Position numbers and translations under genes: made by a program. From NCBI GenBank assembly GCA_944384655.1, contig CALWUF010000051.1, positions 1 to 33,798 on the forward strand: 33,798 nt of DNA, given 5' to 3'. The DNA is from an uncultured Butyricicoccus sp. GTDB lineage: Bacteria > Bacillota > Clostridia > Oscillospirales > Butyricicoccaceae. Positions 15,967 to 25,548 of the stretch are shown here, one piece after another. Within the stretch, counting starts at the first letter, position 1. Each line of letters opens with the position of its first letter. A model generated the notes under the pieces. That model was given only the letters and a program-made list of their open reading frames with translations. It ran no database searches and was not told where the DNA came from.

Positions 15967-15995
15967 GTATTGCATAACGTTGTGTATTTGTCAAG
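15967..15995 (-). promoter_or_regulatory. Promoter of the degV gene
   Basis: On the minus strand a perfect TTGACA (15990-15995) and AATACT (15967-15972) are separated by 17 bases, with TGC directly before the -10 box as in extended -10 promoters. Confidence 0.75.
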
Positions 15996-16112
15996 AGCTA
16001 TTGTCACTCGGTATGTATATTCCCCGTTTGCTGCTCGTACTTTTTGATGATAAAATGACAACATTCATCGGATTGCCACAGGTATCCGACTGATTTTGGA
16101 CTTTTCTGTCAA

Positions 16113-17534
16113 TCAGCGTTTCTTTTTCATATCAACAATATTAAATTTTTCTCGCTTGATGATATACAATCCCGCCAAAAATATATAGATTGCCGCCCCA
16201 ACCGTTACATGCAGTCCCAACGCCAATATGTCATTCTCCGGAACCGGCATAAAGTGGATACACAAAAACATGACAACGCCCATCATCGCGAAAACAAATT
16301 CCCATTTCACATATTTTACCAAACTGAGTGCATGTCTTACACACAATATCTGGTACATACACACCACCGTCTCTGCACAAATGGTTCCAATCGCAGCGCC
16401 GACCGCATGCAATCGAGGGATTAATAACAGATTGATGATAAGATTCACGATAGCACCCAGGATCACGGAAATGAGATAAACGGTGTCTTTCTTATTGGGG
16501 ATTAAATATTGCGTCCGAACGACATTGGCACACCCTCGAAATACAACTGTGACTGCCAAATAACACATAACTACGCCGGTTTGGATAAAATCTTCTCCAT
16601 AATAGACAACCGAAAACTCTTTTGCGACGGCAAAAACCCCAAACATGACTGCATTGCCATATGCCAGCACCACAAGCATTGTTTTGTCCAAATACTGCTT
16701 GCTTTCATCTGCTTTGTTTTCTGCAACGAGCGCGGATATCCGAGGTAACATGACTGTTCCAATGGCGGCAATCGTAGCGACTGTAACGGTTATAATTCGT
16801 TCCGCATTCTCATAATAACCGACTTGTTCCATCGTGCTCATATACCCCAGGAACACCTTATCCATGATATTATAAATGCTAATCGCAATGACAGGGATAA
16901 ATAAAATAAGATTCGGTTTGAAATGCGCTACAACATTCTTTAACTTGGGTCGCTGTATGCGTACCATGCTCTTTAAAAAGGGCCATAGATACATCTGGCT
17001 TGCCAAAAATCCCAAAGACATAATCCCGACATAAACATAGATGTCATTCCTGTCACGCACAAAGACAAAAATAGCAATAACAGTTAACACCTTGATAACA
17101 GAATTACGGACGACCGTGAGTTTGAATTTTTCCATTCCGAAGAAAAACCAATTGATATTAAAGACCGAGGAAACAACCGTACATGTCATGATAAGGGCTG
17201 CCATTTTATCCAACGAAAAGAAAAATGTATAAATTAAATATGCAGAAATACTTACTGCGAAACAGATAAGCTGCATGCAGTATATCTCACAGAACAATCT
17301 GGATCGCTCTTCATAATCATCTTGCACGGCTGCAATTGCCCGGTTTCCATAATTGGTCAATCCAAGCAGTGTAATATATGTAAAATATAGTGCCATAGAG
17401 TGAGAAAAAGAATAAATACCCACACCTTCTGCCCCGATGACTCTGGAGAGATATGGCGCTGTGATCAGCGGTAAAACAATGGCCAATATTTGATATGCCA
17501 AATTATACGCAATATTTTTCTTTACGTCGTTCAT
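16113..17534 (-). CDS. Polysaccharide flippase (Wzx-like, MOP superfamily)
   Basis: Wzx proteins move undecaprenyl-linked repeat units across the membrane for polymerisation by Wzy. The 473-aa product is hydrophobic throughout, with about 12-14 membrane helices. Its N-terminus (NIAYNLAYQILAIVLPLITAPYLSRVIGAEGVGIYSF, residues about 7-43) is the standard start of the Polysacc_synt family, and GLTNYGNRAIA follows. The ATG at 17534 with AAGG upstream is preferred over the TTG six bases earlier. It is the last gene of the leftward polysaccharide locus. I saw no convincing T-tailed terminator after it; a TCGGAT/ATCCGA inverted repeat near 16060-16095 lacks the T run. Confidence 0.92.
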   Translation of the reverse strand: MNDVKKNIAYNLAYQILAIVLPLITAPYLSRVIGAEGVGIYSFSHSMALYFTYITLLGLTNYGNRAIAAVQDDYEERSRLFCEIYCMQLICFAVSISAYLIYTFFFSLDKMAALIMTCTVVSSVFNINWFFFGMEKFKLTVVRNSVIKVLTVIAIFVFVRDRNDIYVYVGIMSLGFLASQMYLWPFLKSMVRIQRPKLKNVVAHFKPNLILFIPVIAISIYNIMDKVFLGYMSTMEQVGYYENAERIITVTVATIAAIGTVMLPRISALVAENKADESKQYLDKTMLVVLAYGNAVMFGVFAVAKEFSVVYYGEDFIQTGVVMCYLAVTVVFRGCANVVRTQYLIPNKKDTVYLISVILGAIVNLIINLLLIPRLHAVGAAIGTICAETVVCMYQILCVRHALSLVKYVKWEFVFAMMGVVMFLCIHFMPVPENDILALGLHVTVGAAIYIFLAGLYIIKREKFNIVDMKKKR

Positions 17535-17609
17535 TCCCAAACCTTTCCAATCATTGCATGAACAATCAAATTTCCCTGAACATTCGTTGATAGATGGTCT
17601 CCCGCCATA

Positions 17610-18596
17610 TCATTTCTTAAACATAATATGCCAATTATGCGGGTAACAAATAAATCTCGGATTCCATCTCCAGTTCGATCCCAAAAGCTGAATGAAATCA
17701 ATGGTTTTCCCATGCTTCCATAAAACATATGGAAAACTGAGTTGGTCTCTCATGGTATAGGTATTCACCTGTTTCCACCAATCCTGCATCATTTGAATAC
17801 ATTCTTCATCATTGTGCCTTCTCACAATAACAGAAAACTCTCTCAAACCAAACTTCTCCGGAAACCCTTCCGCTTTATAAGCGCTCATCTGATTGCGAAT
17901 TTTTTCAATAGACGCATTATTTTGACATATATTAAATCTCGCTTCTGTATATATGCAATCGTGCAGCGGATTTTGAAACATTCCCATGATGTGCTCTTCA
18001 TCCAAACGATCGACAAGCGGAACCATATCCGCAGCAATCTGTATGTTTCCATCCACCCAAATAGAATATTCATATTGTGGAAAAAGGATATGTGGCATCA
18101 TTTTGCAGAATTTTGATTTGTGATAGCCATCCATATCTTCAAAGCCTGGAATCGAACCAACGTCAAGTTTATTCCATATACTATTTTCTGGAATATCCTG
18201 ATCCGTAATCGCATAATAATCACACTTTTCGCTGTGATATAACGGTTCAATGAGCGGATCATAGTTTCCAAAAATAGAAGTATAGACCGCTATTTTACCA
18301 TGTATGATTTTTCCCGTGGATTGATAATCCAATTCATATGTATGGTCAAAAGAATATGGAAGGCGGTGATCCCTCACGGTCATGGGACGAAAAAACGCTT
18401 TTGTTTTCAACCAGACTTTTTCCGCTCCCTGACTGTGAATGGTTGCAATATCACGAAGAAGTTTTATAAATTCCAACAGCTTTTCTTTTGTTCGGAACAG
18501 TCGCATATAATTTTTATTTGCATAGCGATTATCCCGATAATATGCATTCAACTTCATCAAATTTTTGCTTTGACTGCTCTCTTTATATGATTTCAT
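17610..18596 (-). CDS. DUF616-type glycosyltransferase
   Basis: This 328-aa soluble protein matches the DUF616 (TOD1/MUCI70 hexosyltransferase-like) family. Landmarks are KIAVYTSIFGNYDPL (about 100-114), YYAITDQDIP, YHKSKFCKMMPHILFPQYEYSIWVDGNIQI, with an aspartate in the WVDGN position where glycosyltransferases bind the nucleotide sugar and metal, then FQNPLHDCIYTEA and the DQLSFPYVLWK region. The family is proposed to transfer hexoses, but bacterial donors and acceptors are not established. It lies between the polymerase and flippase genes of the polysaccharide locus and so probably adds one residue of the repeat unit. The ribosome binding site is weak (AGAGA). Confidence 0.82.
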   Translation of the reverse strand: MKSYKESSQSKNLMKLNAYYRDNRYANKNYMRLFRTKEKLLEFIKLLRDIATIHSQGAEKVWLKTKAFFRPMTVRDHRLPYSFDHTYELDYQSTGKIIHGKIAVYTSIFGNYDPLIEPLYHSEKCDYYAITDQDIPENSIWNKLDVGSIPGFEDMDGYHKSKFCKMMPHILFPQYEYSIWVDGNIQIAADMVPLVDRLDEEHIMGMFQNPLHDCIYTEARFNICQNNASIEKIRNQMSAYKAEGFPEKFGLREFSVIVRRHNDEECIQMMQDWWKQVNTYTMRDQLSFPYVLWKHGKTIDFIQLLGSNWRWNPRFICYPHNWHIMFKK

Positions 18597-18610
18597 CTGT
18601 ATGATCTCTT

Positions 18611-20002
18611 CTATACCTTTATTTTACGGAAACGTTTTTTTCTGCGGCGTACTGGTTGTGAAATATCAAGCCCTATTTTTCGACTCATTGGAAGTTGGCT
18701 CTGGTATTTCATCCGCAAAGCCAATATAATCAGCAGCAGACTGGTGACGGTGTTGGTCTGAGTGAAACACTGGGTATATGCCATCGTGCAAAACAGAATG
18801 GCAAATACACAGATCGTCAATATTGTGTTTCCTTTTCTATTGACTCCACATATAATGCCCATTGCCATTCTCAGATAACACGAAAATTGTAAAATAACAT
18901 ACCATATGCCGCCCAAAAAAAGAAATGCGCCCAAATCTGCCTGACCAAAATGGTTATATCCCAAGTATCCACTTTTATACAAATAATTGCTTCCAAACCC
19001 AGTCCCGAGGAACCAGGTGGACGGTGTTGTGATCGCATCAAAAATCATAGATATTCGTTCTTTGCTTCCGTTTGCTGAATTTCCCATGGACACGGCATCA
19101 TACATGATATCAAACAGGATGAATACATTCTTATCCAAAAACTCACGAAACGCAGGAATTATCATATAGCAGACACAAAGCATAATTGGAATTATACACA
19201 ACAAAAGAACAATCCGATTCATTTTTTTGCGTAGTACATGAGAAGAATCTCCAAGCCAGTAAACCAGGATTGCCAATGGAAACAACAGGAAAAGTGCTTT
19301 GTTATCATTGTTGAGTGCAATGATTATCGCCATCGCCGTAAGCACAACGCAATATAGTGTCAGGATATTTCGCAGTATATGATTATGTATTTTCTTTCTA
19401 TATGCTAAATTATATAATGTGATAAAAATAGTAAACAAACAAACAACATGTGTAGATGAATATGCGAACAATCCAGAAATCAGATCTTCATAAAACACGA
19501 GCTTATTTTTGGTATCATTCAAATTTACAGCATTGATCGAATATGGAATGGCAATCTGGATACTCATGACAATAAGATTGATAATCATGGTAATATTGAA
19601 TAAAAGAAAGCATTTTTCCAGCAATGAATCGATAAGCGCCGGTCTGTTTTTACATATAAAATAAATATAATACGCATACACAAACGGATAGAACTGCATC
19701 AGAAAATTACTTTGCACATTTGCAAACACAAATGTATCCGAAAGCAGAGAACTCAATATATATAAAACCATCAATCCACAAGCTCTCGCTAAAATGACCT
19801 GAGACTGTCTGCCCGCTAAAAAAATCAGTCGAAACAAAATCAATACGACTACAATCTTATTTAAAATCAGTCGATATCCTAAAAATTCCAGTATTACCAA
19901 CTGAAAGTATATCAACGCCAGCAATGCAATATCTATAAAATCATTTTTTTTAATTCTTATTCTTATTCTCAACTCAAACACCTCAACCGTCATCCACTTC
20001 AT
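18611..20002 (-). CDS. O-antigen/capsule polymerase (Wzy-like) membrane protein
   Basis: A 463-aa membrane protein with about 11-12 hydrophobic segments and a long extracytoplasmic loop in the second half (residues about 290-350) containing WFLGTGFGSNY and GYNHFGQADLGAFLFLGG, the kind of loop and motif seen in Wzy polymerases and O-antigen ligases. It would join flipped repeat units on the outer face of the membrane. The start is uncertain: ATG at 20002 has no good ribosome binding site, and a slightly downstream start before LRIRIRIKKNDF is possible. The coding DNA is markedly AT-richer than the flanking housekeeping genes, as is common for wzy genes. It lies 14 bases upstream of the DUF616 gene. 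Confidence 0.85.
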   Translation of the reverse strand: MKWMTVEVFELRIRIRIKKNDFIDIALLALIYFQLVILEFLGYRLILNKIVVVLILFRLIFLAGRQSQVILARACGLMVLYILSSLLSDTFVFANVQSNFLMQFYPFVYAYYIYFICKNRPALIDSLLEKCFLLFNITMIINLIVMSIQIAIPYSINAVNLNDTKNKLVFYEDLISGLFAYSSTHVVCLFTIFITLYNLAYRKKIHNHILRNILTLYCVVLTAMAIIIALNNDNKALFLLFPLAILVYWLGDSSHVLRKKMNRIVLLLCIIPIMLCVCYMIIPAFREFLDKNVFILFDIMYDAVSMGNSANGSKERISMIFDAITTPSTWFLGTGFGSNYLYKSGYLGYNHFGQADLGAFLFLGGIWYVILQFSCYLRMAMGIICGVNRKGNTILTICVFAILFCTMAYTQCFTQTNTVTSLLLIILALRMKYQSQLPMSRKIGLDISQPVRRRKKRFRKIKV

Positions 20003-20031
20003 TTTGCATTACGATTGATCTTAAAACTCTG

Positions 20032-20949
20032 TTATGCATTTCCAAACAATATTTTAACTGCATTCAAAAGTTCATGTTTTGTCGCGCTTTTTTTTATTAC
20101 AAGGGTGATCAAAATCGCACATAATTGCATTCTCGCCGCCACGCTATCCCGATATTTTGCAACCATTTGTGCATACCGGCGTCCTTGTTCGCTCATTCCA
20201 TCAACGATTTTCAACAGTTCGGCGCATTGATCTCCAATGGAGATGGTACGCCTTTGTGTAATCCATTTGACTTTTTCTCTGGCTCTGGATAAACCTGAAT
20301 GATTGATCTTTGCGCCTATTACATTGTTTCCATGTTGCCGATACAGCATACTGACATAATTGTCATATAATATGCTCCCACCGCATACCGCACACACTGC
20401 ACAGATATAATTGTCGTGCATCAATATCTTTTGCGGTGATTTTCCACATCGTATGATATCAGCCAGCGCCTTGTTGATCACCATGGTACATCCCAATACA
20501 TTACAACTGCACAATGCCATCAAAATAGAAGGTCTTTGCTCACCATGATAAACCGTACCGCCCAATGAATGCAATTGCCCATCAACCAGTGCAGCATTTG
20601 CATAATATACCGCCGGTTGTATGTTTCCATCTAAGACGGATATGGCATGAGATAATTTATCACAATTCCAAACATCATCCTGATCGGCAAAAGAATAATA
20701 ATCCGCTTCCGGCGCATAAATCAAAAGATTCATAAAACTTTTTGCCGCGCCAAGATTTTCTCCGTCTCGATACCATTGCAGCTTTCCCTGCCTGCTATAG
20801 TTTTCCAATATATCACATGTTTTGTCCGTGGACATATCATCTCTTACAACCAGCGTCACGGCACAATCCTTTTGATTTAAAATACTTTCAATCTGTTCTT
20901 CTATATACAGTTCCCCATTGTATGTAGACAGCAAAACAACGACATTCAT
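20032..20949 (-). CDS. Family 2 glycosyltransferase
   Basis: The 305-aa GT-A enzyme begins MNVVVLLSTYNGELYIEEQI, with the nucleotide-binding VVRDDMSTDKT (about 34-44) and the catalytic-loop FADQDDVW (about 92-99), the pattern of rhamnosyl-type GT2 enzymes such as RgpB/RgpF relatives. Further on are HDNYICAVCAVCGG, typical of the same group, and a positively charged C-terminus that could contact the membrane. I chose the ATG at 20949 with AGGGGG upstream; the frame extends to 21021 but the extra part overlaps the previous gene. With dTDP-rhamnose made in this locus, rhamnose is a reasonable donor, but this is inference. Confidence 0.88.
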   Translation of the reverse strand: MNVVVLLSTYNGELYIEEQIESILNQKDCAVTLVVRDDMSTDKTCDILENYSRQGKLQWYRDGENLGAAKSFMNLLIYAPEADYYSFADQDDVWNCDKLSHAISVLDGNIQPAVYYANAALVDGQLHSLGGTVYHGEQRPSILMALCSCNVLGCTMVINKALADIIRCGKSPQKILMHDNYICAVCAVCGGSILYDNYVSMLYRQHGNNVIGAKINHSGLSRAREKVKWITQRRTISIGDQCAELLKIVDGMSEQGRRYAQMVAKYRDSVAARMQLCAILITLVIKKSATKHELLNAVKILFGNA

Positions 20950-20972
20950 CTCATATCCCCCTTTCCTGCAAT

Positions 20973-21911
20973 CTATTGCACAAAGTCCAATGTAAGCATA
21001 TGTCCCAATGTAAAGTCCCAATCCTCCGGCTCAAAACCGTCAAAGCCACTGGCTGGATATAATGTAATTTCTCCGAAATAAACTGTACCATCAACTTCAT
21101 AAAAGTCAACCCGTGCAAAATTTGTTGTGTGTGCCAATTGATAGGCAAGCTGGCACATAACATCCAGATTTTGGGGCTTTCGGATGTATTTATGGGAATT
21201 CTGTGTTTTTAAACGCCGGATATCCAAATGGTTCCAATTCACATCAAAAAAATCTTCCGTCAATCCATCTTTGCCGAATCGGTCGCTGCATACCAAGATG
21301 ATCTCTGTTTTTCCCTGAAATGTAAACAATTTATAATCCTGAATACCAGTAAAAGGATCTGACTCATTGCCAGCTTCGACATTTACATGTGACGCATCTA
21401 TATATTGTTCAGCGATGATTTGAGGTCGAATATCCTGATAGGGCCATTCTCTTCCAATCCAATAATAATTTTTTCTCAAAGCACGGGTTAATTTTTTTCT
21501 GGCAGCTTGCTTATTCCATCGTTTTTTATCTTTGCAAATGACAATTCCCCCACTGTCATGCGTACATTTTAACACAAATTGATCTGGCAGCCGGTCAAAA
21601 TCAATGTCATCAAATGAATCCCATACGCCAAGTGTCGGAATGATGTATTTCTCTCCAATCAGCCCTGCAACATATGATTTTACCTTGTATTTATCAACCA
21701 ATGTGCGATACAGTGGATTGCGGTCATGCAGTTTTAACCATTGCAATTTCTCATTATATGTCACAGGGTGATCCAAATTTAATTTTTTTCCGAACATGCA
21801 GCGATACATCAACTTGAGATACGTGCGGTCATCCAGAAAATGAAATCCTCCTCGCATCCCAATGGAAAACAGGATGCGTTCCGGATGCAAAATGATATCC
21901 TTCCATTTCAT
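20973..21911 (-). CDS. TupA-like ATP-grasp ligase
   Basis: The 312-aa protein matches the TupA-like ATP-grasp family (ATP-grasp fold amidoligases). Seen are the entry segment FLDDRTYLKLMYRCMFGKKLNLDHPVTYNEKLQWLK, DKYKVKSYV, the ATP-binding FVLKCTHDSGG with its Gly-rich loop, IIAEQYI, DYKLFTFQGK and the metal-binding ARVDFYEVDGTVYFGEITLYPASG, where Asp and Glu sit as in other ATP-grasp enzymes. TupA is required for teichuronopeptide, a polymer of glucuronate and glutamate in alkaliphilic Bacillus. The locus here also makes UDP-uronic acids, so amidation of a uronic-acid carboxyl with an amino acid is a sensible hypothesis. The ATG at 21911 follows a GAGGG site and lies 11 bases after the GT4 stop. 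Confidence 0.85.
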   Translation of the reverse strand: MKWKDIILHPERILFSIGMRGGFHFLDDRTYLKLMYRCMFGKKLNLDHPVTYNEKLQWLKLHDRNPLYRTLVDKYKVKSYVAGLIGEKYIIPTLGVWDSFDDIDFDRLPDQFVLKCTHDSGGIVICKDKKRWNKQAARKKLTRALRKNYYWIGREWPYQDIRPQIIAEQYIDASHVNVEAGNESDPFTGIQDYKLFTFQGKTEIILVCSDRFGKDGLTEDFFDVNWNHLDIRRLKTQNSHKYIRKPQNLDVMCQLAYQLAHTTNFARVDFYEVDGTVYFGEITLYPASGFDGFEPEDWDFTLGHMLTLDFVQ

Positions 21912-21922
21912 GATCTGTTCCC

Positions 21923-23164
21923 TCAACCCTCCAGAACCTTTCGGACTTGATTCATATGTTTTTGTTCCGCATAGTCCTGTTCACATTTTTTCCGCGCTTT
22001 TTTTCCGAGTTCTTGGCTCAATCCTTCGTCGAGAATGAATTTTCTGAGTTTTTCAGCCAATTGTGCTGAATTTTTGGGTTCAAACAACATACCAGTTTCA
22101 TTATCTACGATAATTTCAGCAAGACTTCCAATTTTTGACGCAACCACCGGTTTGCCATGGGCATAGGCTTCAATGACTGTATTGGGCATATTTTCATACC
22201 AGATTGCCGGACAAACAACACATGTGGATCGATCAATCAAATGCGCAAGCTCCTGACCATGTTTGAAGCCTGTAAATACGACTTTTTCTTCCAAACCATT
22301 TTCTACAATAGCATTCCAAATGACCTGATCTTCGGAAGAATCTGAAATTGTTCCTGTGATTTTCAACACATATTCCGACTCTTTCAAATATTTCATGGCT
22401 TCAATAGCATACATCACACCCTTCTGGTGCGCCATTCTGCCCAGGAAAAGAAAATACTTATCGTTTTCATAACACGGTTGAATCGATACGCTGTCAATAA
22501 ATGTCGGAACGCAAGTGATCTTTTCCGGGGCAATGCCACCTTCAATCAATTTATTTCTGGAAAATTCACAAGTTGTGATATACTGATCTACTTCATCAAA
22601 AATATGTATTTTATTATACAGCTTCATAGCAAAAATTCGCAAATACGTTCCCATTTTGGAGCCTTTTACACAGCGATGCCGTATTGCTTTGGTGTAATCG
22701 CCATGTATACACGCCTCACAAATTTCATTCTCACACAAGAAATCATATTTGGCACAAAACATGAAGAAATCAGAAATTCTGTGTACGACGCGGACACCTT
22801 CTTTTTTCGCTGCCCGGATAATTGATGGCGACAGATGATTGACTTCATGTAAAATATATACAGCATCCGGTTTGGTATCTCGAATCAGTTTTCTCAATCT
22901 ATGAGCTGCATCATAATTCCAGACAGTTGCACGAACCATGCCAATCAAATTTTTCAACGAATGTTTTGTATCGGAATACATCAAAGCATCTGCACGAGGC
23001 TTTGCAAAATATCGGCTATATGATGTTTTTTCATTTTGTGGGTTATCAACGGAAAATGGGATGATTTCTATGCCCATCTTCTGCGCAGCGGACATGAATT
23101 TAAACATATATTTTTCCGGTCCGCCAGCAATGAAATACCGGTAATTTGCAATGATAATTTTCAT
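21923..23164 (-). CDS. Family 4 (GT-B) glycosyltransferase
   Basis: The 413-aa enzyme starts MKIIIANYRYFIAGGPEKYMF, the N-terminal Gly loop of GT4 enzymes. The C-terminal domain has FLGRMAHQKGVMYAIEAMK and the donor-binding EX7E region WYENMPNTVIEAYAHGKPVVASKIGSLAE, followed by VDNETGMLFEP. A Cys-rich segment, CAKYDFLCENEICEACIHG (about 147-165), sits in the first domain and occurs in a subset of capsule GT4 enzymes. The ATG at 23164 is chosen over a TTG at 23194 that overlaps the previous stop; ribosome binding signals are weak for both. It acts in assembly of the lipid-linked repeat unit; its sugar is unknown. Confidence 0.9.
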   Translation of the reverse strand: MKIIIANYRYFIAGGPEKYMFKFMSAAQKMGIEIIPFSVDNPQNEKTSYSRYFAKPRADALMYSDTKHSLKNLIGMVRATVWNYDAAHRLRKLIRDTKPDAVYILHEVNHLSPSIIRAAKKEGVRVVHRISDFFMFCAKYDFLCENEICEACIHGDYTKAIRHRCVKGSKMGTYLRIFAMKLYNKIHIFDEVDQYITTCEFSRNKLIEGGIAPEKITCVPTFIDSVSIQPCYENDKYFLFLGRMAHQKGVMYAIEAMKYLKESEYVLKITGTISDSSEDQVIWNAIVENGLEEKVVFTGFKHGQELAHLIDRSTCVVCPAIWYENMPNTVIEAYAHGKPVVASKIGSLAEIIVDNETGMLFEPKNSAQLAEKLRKFILDEGLSQELGKKARKKCEQDYAEQKHMNQVRKVLEG

Positions 23165-23190
23165 GTCTCTTCTGTACTTCCTTTTTCTTC

Positions 23191-24435
23191 TCAATCCCGC
23201 TGAAAAATATCGCGTGTATATACTTTCTCTTTTACATCATCCAGACAACTGTCATACCGATTGGCAATGATAGCTTGACTCATTCTTTTGAATGTATCGA
23301 GATCATTGACAATCTGACTGCCAAAGAACGTCCCGCCGGCTTCCAATGTCGGTTCATAAATAATCACTACCGCTCCCTTTGCTTTGATGCGCTTCATGAC
23401 ACCTTGAACAGAACTCTGACGAAAATTGTCTGAATTGCTTTTCATGGTCAGGCGATATACACCGATAATCACTTCTTTTTCCCGATTTGCATCATAACTG
23501 CTGTTTGCCTCATATGCACCGGCAATTTCTAACACACGATCTGCAATAAAATCCTTTCTTGTCCGATTGCTCTGTACAATGGCTTCGATCAGATTTTCCG
23601 GCACATCCGCATAGTTTGCCAACAATTGCTTGGTATCTTTCGGCAGACAATATCCACCATATCCGAAACTCGGATTGTTATAATGGCTTCCAATGCGAGG
23701 ATCGAGGCATACCCCTCGAATGATCTGTCGAGTGTCCAATCCTTTCATTTCTGCATAGGTATCCAATTCATTGAAATAACTGACACGCAGGGCCAAATAT
23801 GTATTGGCAAATAACTTCACTGCCTCGGCTTCGGTGAAGCCCATGAACAATGTATCAATATTTTTTTTAATAGCCCCCTCCTGAAGCAATCCAGCAAACG
23901 TATGTGCCGCTTCAACCAAACGAGGATTATTCATATCTGTACCGACAATAATGCGGCTTGGATACAGATTATCATACAGCGCCTTCGATTCACGTAAAAA
24001 TTCAGGGCTGAAAAGAATGTTCTCACTGCCCATTTTCTCGCGAATCGAGACCGTATATCCAACCGGGATGGTACTTTTAATGATCACGATGGCTTGCGGT
24101 GCATACATCAAGATCTGTTTGATGACTGTTTCCACAGCAGATGTGTCAAAAAAGTTCTTCTTGGAATCATAATTGGTAGGAGTGGCAACTACCACAAAAT
24201 CAGCATCTTTATATGCCTGTTCAGCGTCTAACGTTGCAGTTAAATCCAATTGTTTCTCAGCGAGATAAGCTTCAATCAATTCATCTTGAATCGGGGATTT
24301 ACGATGATTGATCCTCTCCACTTTGTCGGGCATGATATCTACAGCATATACTTTGTAATGTTGGGACATCAGGATTGCCATCGACATGCCCACATAGCCG
24401 AGACCAGCAACGGCAATTTTCAAATCTTTATTCAT
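23191..24435 (-). CDS. UDP-glucose 6-dehydrogenase family protein
   Basis: The enzyme oxidises UDP-glucose to UDP-glucuronate with two NAD+ (other UDP-sugars are possible). The 414-aa product has the NAD-binding [14 protein letters not shown] (8-20), ATPTNYD (85-90), [19 protein letters not shown] (143-152), [19 protein letters not shown] and the catalytic Cys263 in [12 protein letters not shown] (258-268). Residues of the C-terminal domain ([16 protein letters not shown]) are also standard. The ATG at 24435 has AAGGA upstream. It sits 11 bases after the epimerase gene, so the two would supply UDP-glucuronate and its C4 epimer to the polysaccharide. The family also contains UDP-ManNAc dehydrogenases, but the partner epimerase favours glucose. 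Confidence 0.9.
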   Translation of the reverse strand: MNKDLKIAVAGLGYVGMSMAILMSQHYKVYAVDIMPDKVERINHRKSPIQDELIEAYLAEKQLDLTATLDAEQAYKDADFVVVATPTNYDSKKNFFDTSAVETVIKQILMYAPQAIVIIKSTIPVGYTVSIREKMGSENILFSPEFLRESKALYDNLYPSRIIVGTDMNNPRLVEAAHTFAGLLQEGAIKKNIDTLFMGFTEAEAVKLFANTYLALRVSYFNELDTYAEMKGLDTRQIIRGVCLDPRIGSHYNNPSFGYGGYCLPKDTKQLLANYADVPENLIEAIVQSNRTRKDFIADRVLEIAGAYEANSSYDANREKEVIIGVYRLTMKSNSDNFRQSSVQGVMKRIKAKGAVVIIYEPTLEAGGTFFGSQIVNDLDTFKRMSQAIIANRYDSCLDDVKEKVYTRDIFQRD

Positions 24436-24446
24436 GAATTTTTCCT

Positions 24447-25511
24447 TTACATATAAAATGCTTTGTACCACTCAGCAAATTTTCTCAGACCGTCACGCAG
24501 ACTGGTACTGGGTTTGAAACCAAAATCCTGTTGCAACGCCGTCGTATCTGCATATGTAACCGGTACATCACCGGGCTGCATCGGAACCAATTCTTTGTGG
24601 GCTTCAAAATCATATGTTTCCGGCAGTACACCTGCGCGAACCAATTCCTGTTGGAGAATATCCACGAAATCCAATAAATTTTCCGGACTGTGGTTACCGA
24701 TATTATAGACGGCATATGGAGGTATTGGCAACCCATCCTCTCCTTTTATTTTGTCTGGCGCTTTCTGCATCACGCGGATAACACCTTCGACAACATCGTC
24801 CACATAGGTAAAGTCACGTTTGCAATTGCCATAATTAAAAATCTGTATGCTCTTGCCTTGCCGCAGCTTGTCAGTAAAACCAAAATAAGCCATATCCGGA
24901 CGACCAGCCGGACCATATACCGTAAAGAAACGAAGCCCTGTAGACGGGATATTGTAGAGTTTGGAATATGCATGAGCCAAAAGCTCGTTGCTTTTCTTGG
25001 TGGCAGCGTATAAACTCACCGGGGTGTCAACCTTATCCTCTGTGGAATATGGAATCTTTTGATTGGAACCATAGACAGAAGAACTGGAAGCGTATACCAA
25101 ATGTTCTACACCGGGTGCACCATTATCATAACTATGGCGGCAGGCTTCCAAAATTGTATAAAACCCAATCAAATTCGATTCAATATAGGCATCCGGATTT
25201 TCAATGGAATATCGAACGCCCGCCTGCGCAGCCAAATTAACTACAACATGCGGCCGATATGTTTCAAAAATCATATGAATCAATTGCTTATCCGCAATAT
25301 TCCCCTTCACAAATAGAAAAGAAGAATATTGAGATAACTCTTTTAATCTTTCTTCCTTTAAGCTCACATCGTAATATGCATTCATATTGTCGATGCCAAT
25401 CACAGTTATATCTTCTATCTTCGCACAAAGCTGTTTGACCAGATTCGCGCCAATAAATCCAGCAGCCCCAGTTACAACGATTGTCTTCCCTTTTAAATGC
25501 ACATTGCTCAT
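24447..25511 (-). CDS. NAD-dependent epimerase, UDP-glucuronate 4-epimerase-like
   Basis: This 354-aa extended SDR has the NAD-binding GAAGFIG (15-21), [21 protein letters not shown] (93-113), ASSSSVYG and the catalytic pair Tyr168/Lys172 in [17 protein letters not shown] and the C-terminal [14 protein letters not shown] are hallmarks of UDP-glucuronate 4-epimerases (CapI/LpsL group), which make UDP-galacturonate. It lies directly before the UDP-glucose dehydrogenase gene, giving a logical two-step path UDP-Glc to UDP-GlcA to UDP-GalA. The ATG at 25511 follows GGTGA by 5 bases; the GTGATAAAC leader is identical to that of the acyltransferase gene. Confidence 0.9.
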   Translation of the reverse strand: MSNVHLKGKTIVVTGAAGFIGANLVKQLCAKIEDITVIGIDNMNAYYDVSLKEERLKELSQYSSFLFVKGNIADKQLIHMIFETYRPHVVVNLAAQAGVRYSIENPDAYIESNLIGFYTILEACRHSYDNGAPGVEHLVYASSSSVYGSNQKIPYSTEDKVDTPVSLYAATKKSNELLAHAYSKLYNIPSTGLRFFTVYGPAGRPDMAYFGFTDKLRQGKSIQIFNYGNCKRDFTYVDDVVEGVIRVMQKAPDKIKGEDGLPIPPYAVYNIGNHSPENLLDFVDILQQELVRAGVLPETYDFEAHKELVPMQPGDVPVTYADTTALQQDFGFKPSTSLRDGLRKFAEWYKAFYM

Positions 25512-25548
25512 GTTTATCACCATCCCTTTCGACTGCTCTCCTAAACGA

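Noticed and set aside
16055..16095. Terminator for the polysaccharide locus
   Set aside because: The TCGGAT/ATCCGA inverted repeat has a 10-base loop but no T run on the minus strand, so it does not meet the criteria of an intrinsic terminator.
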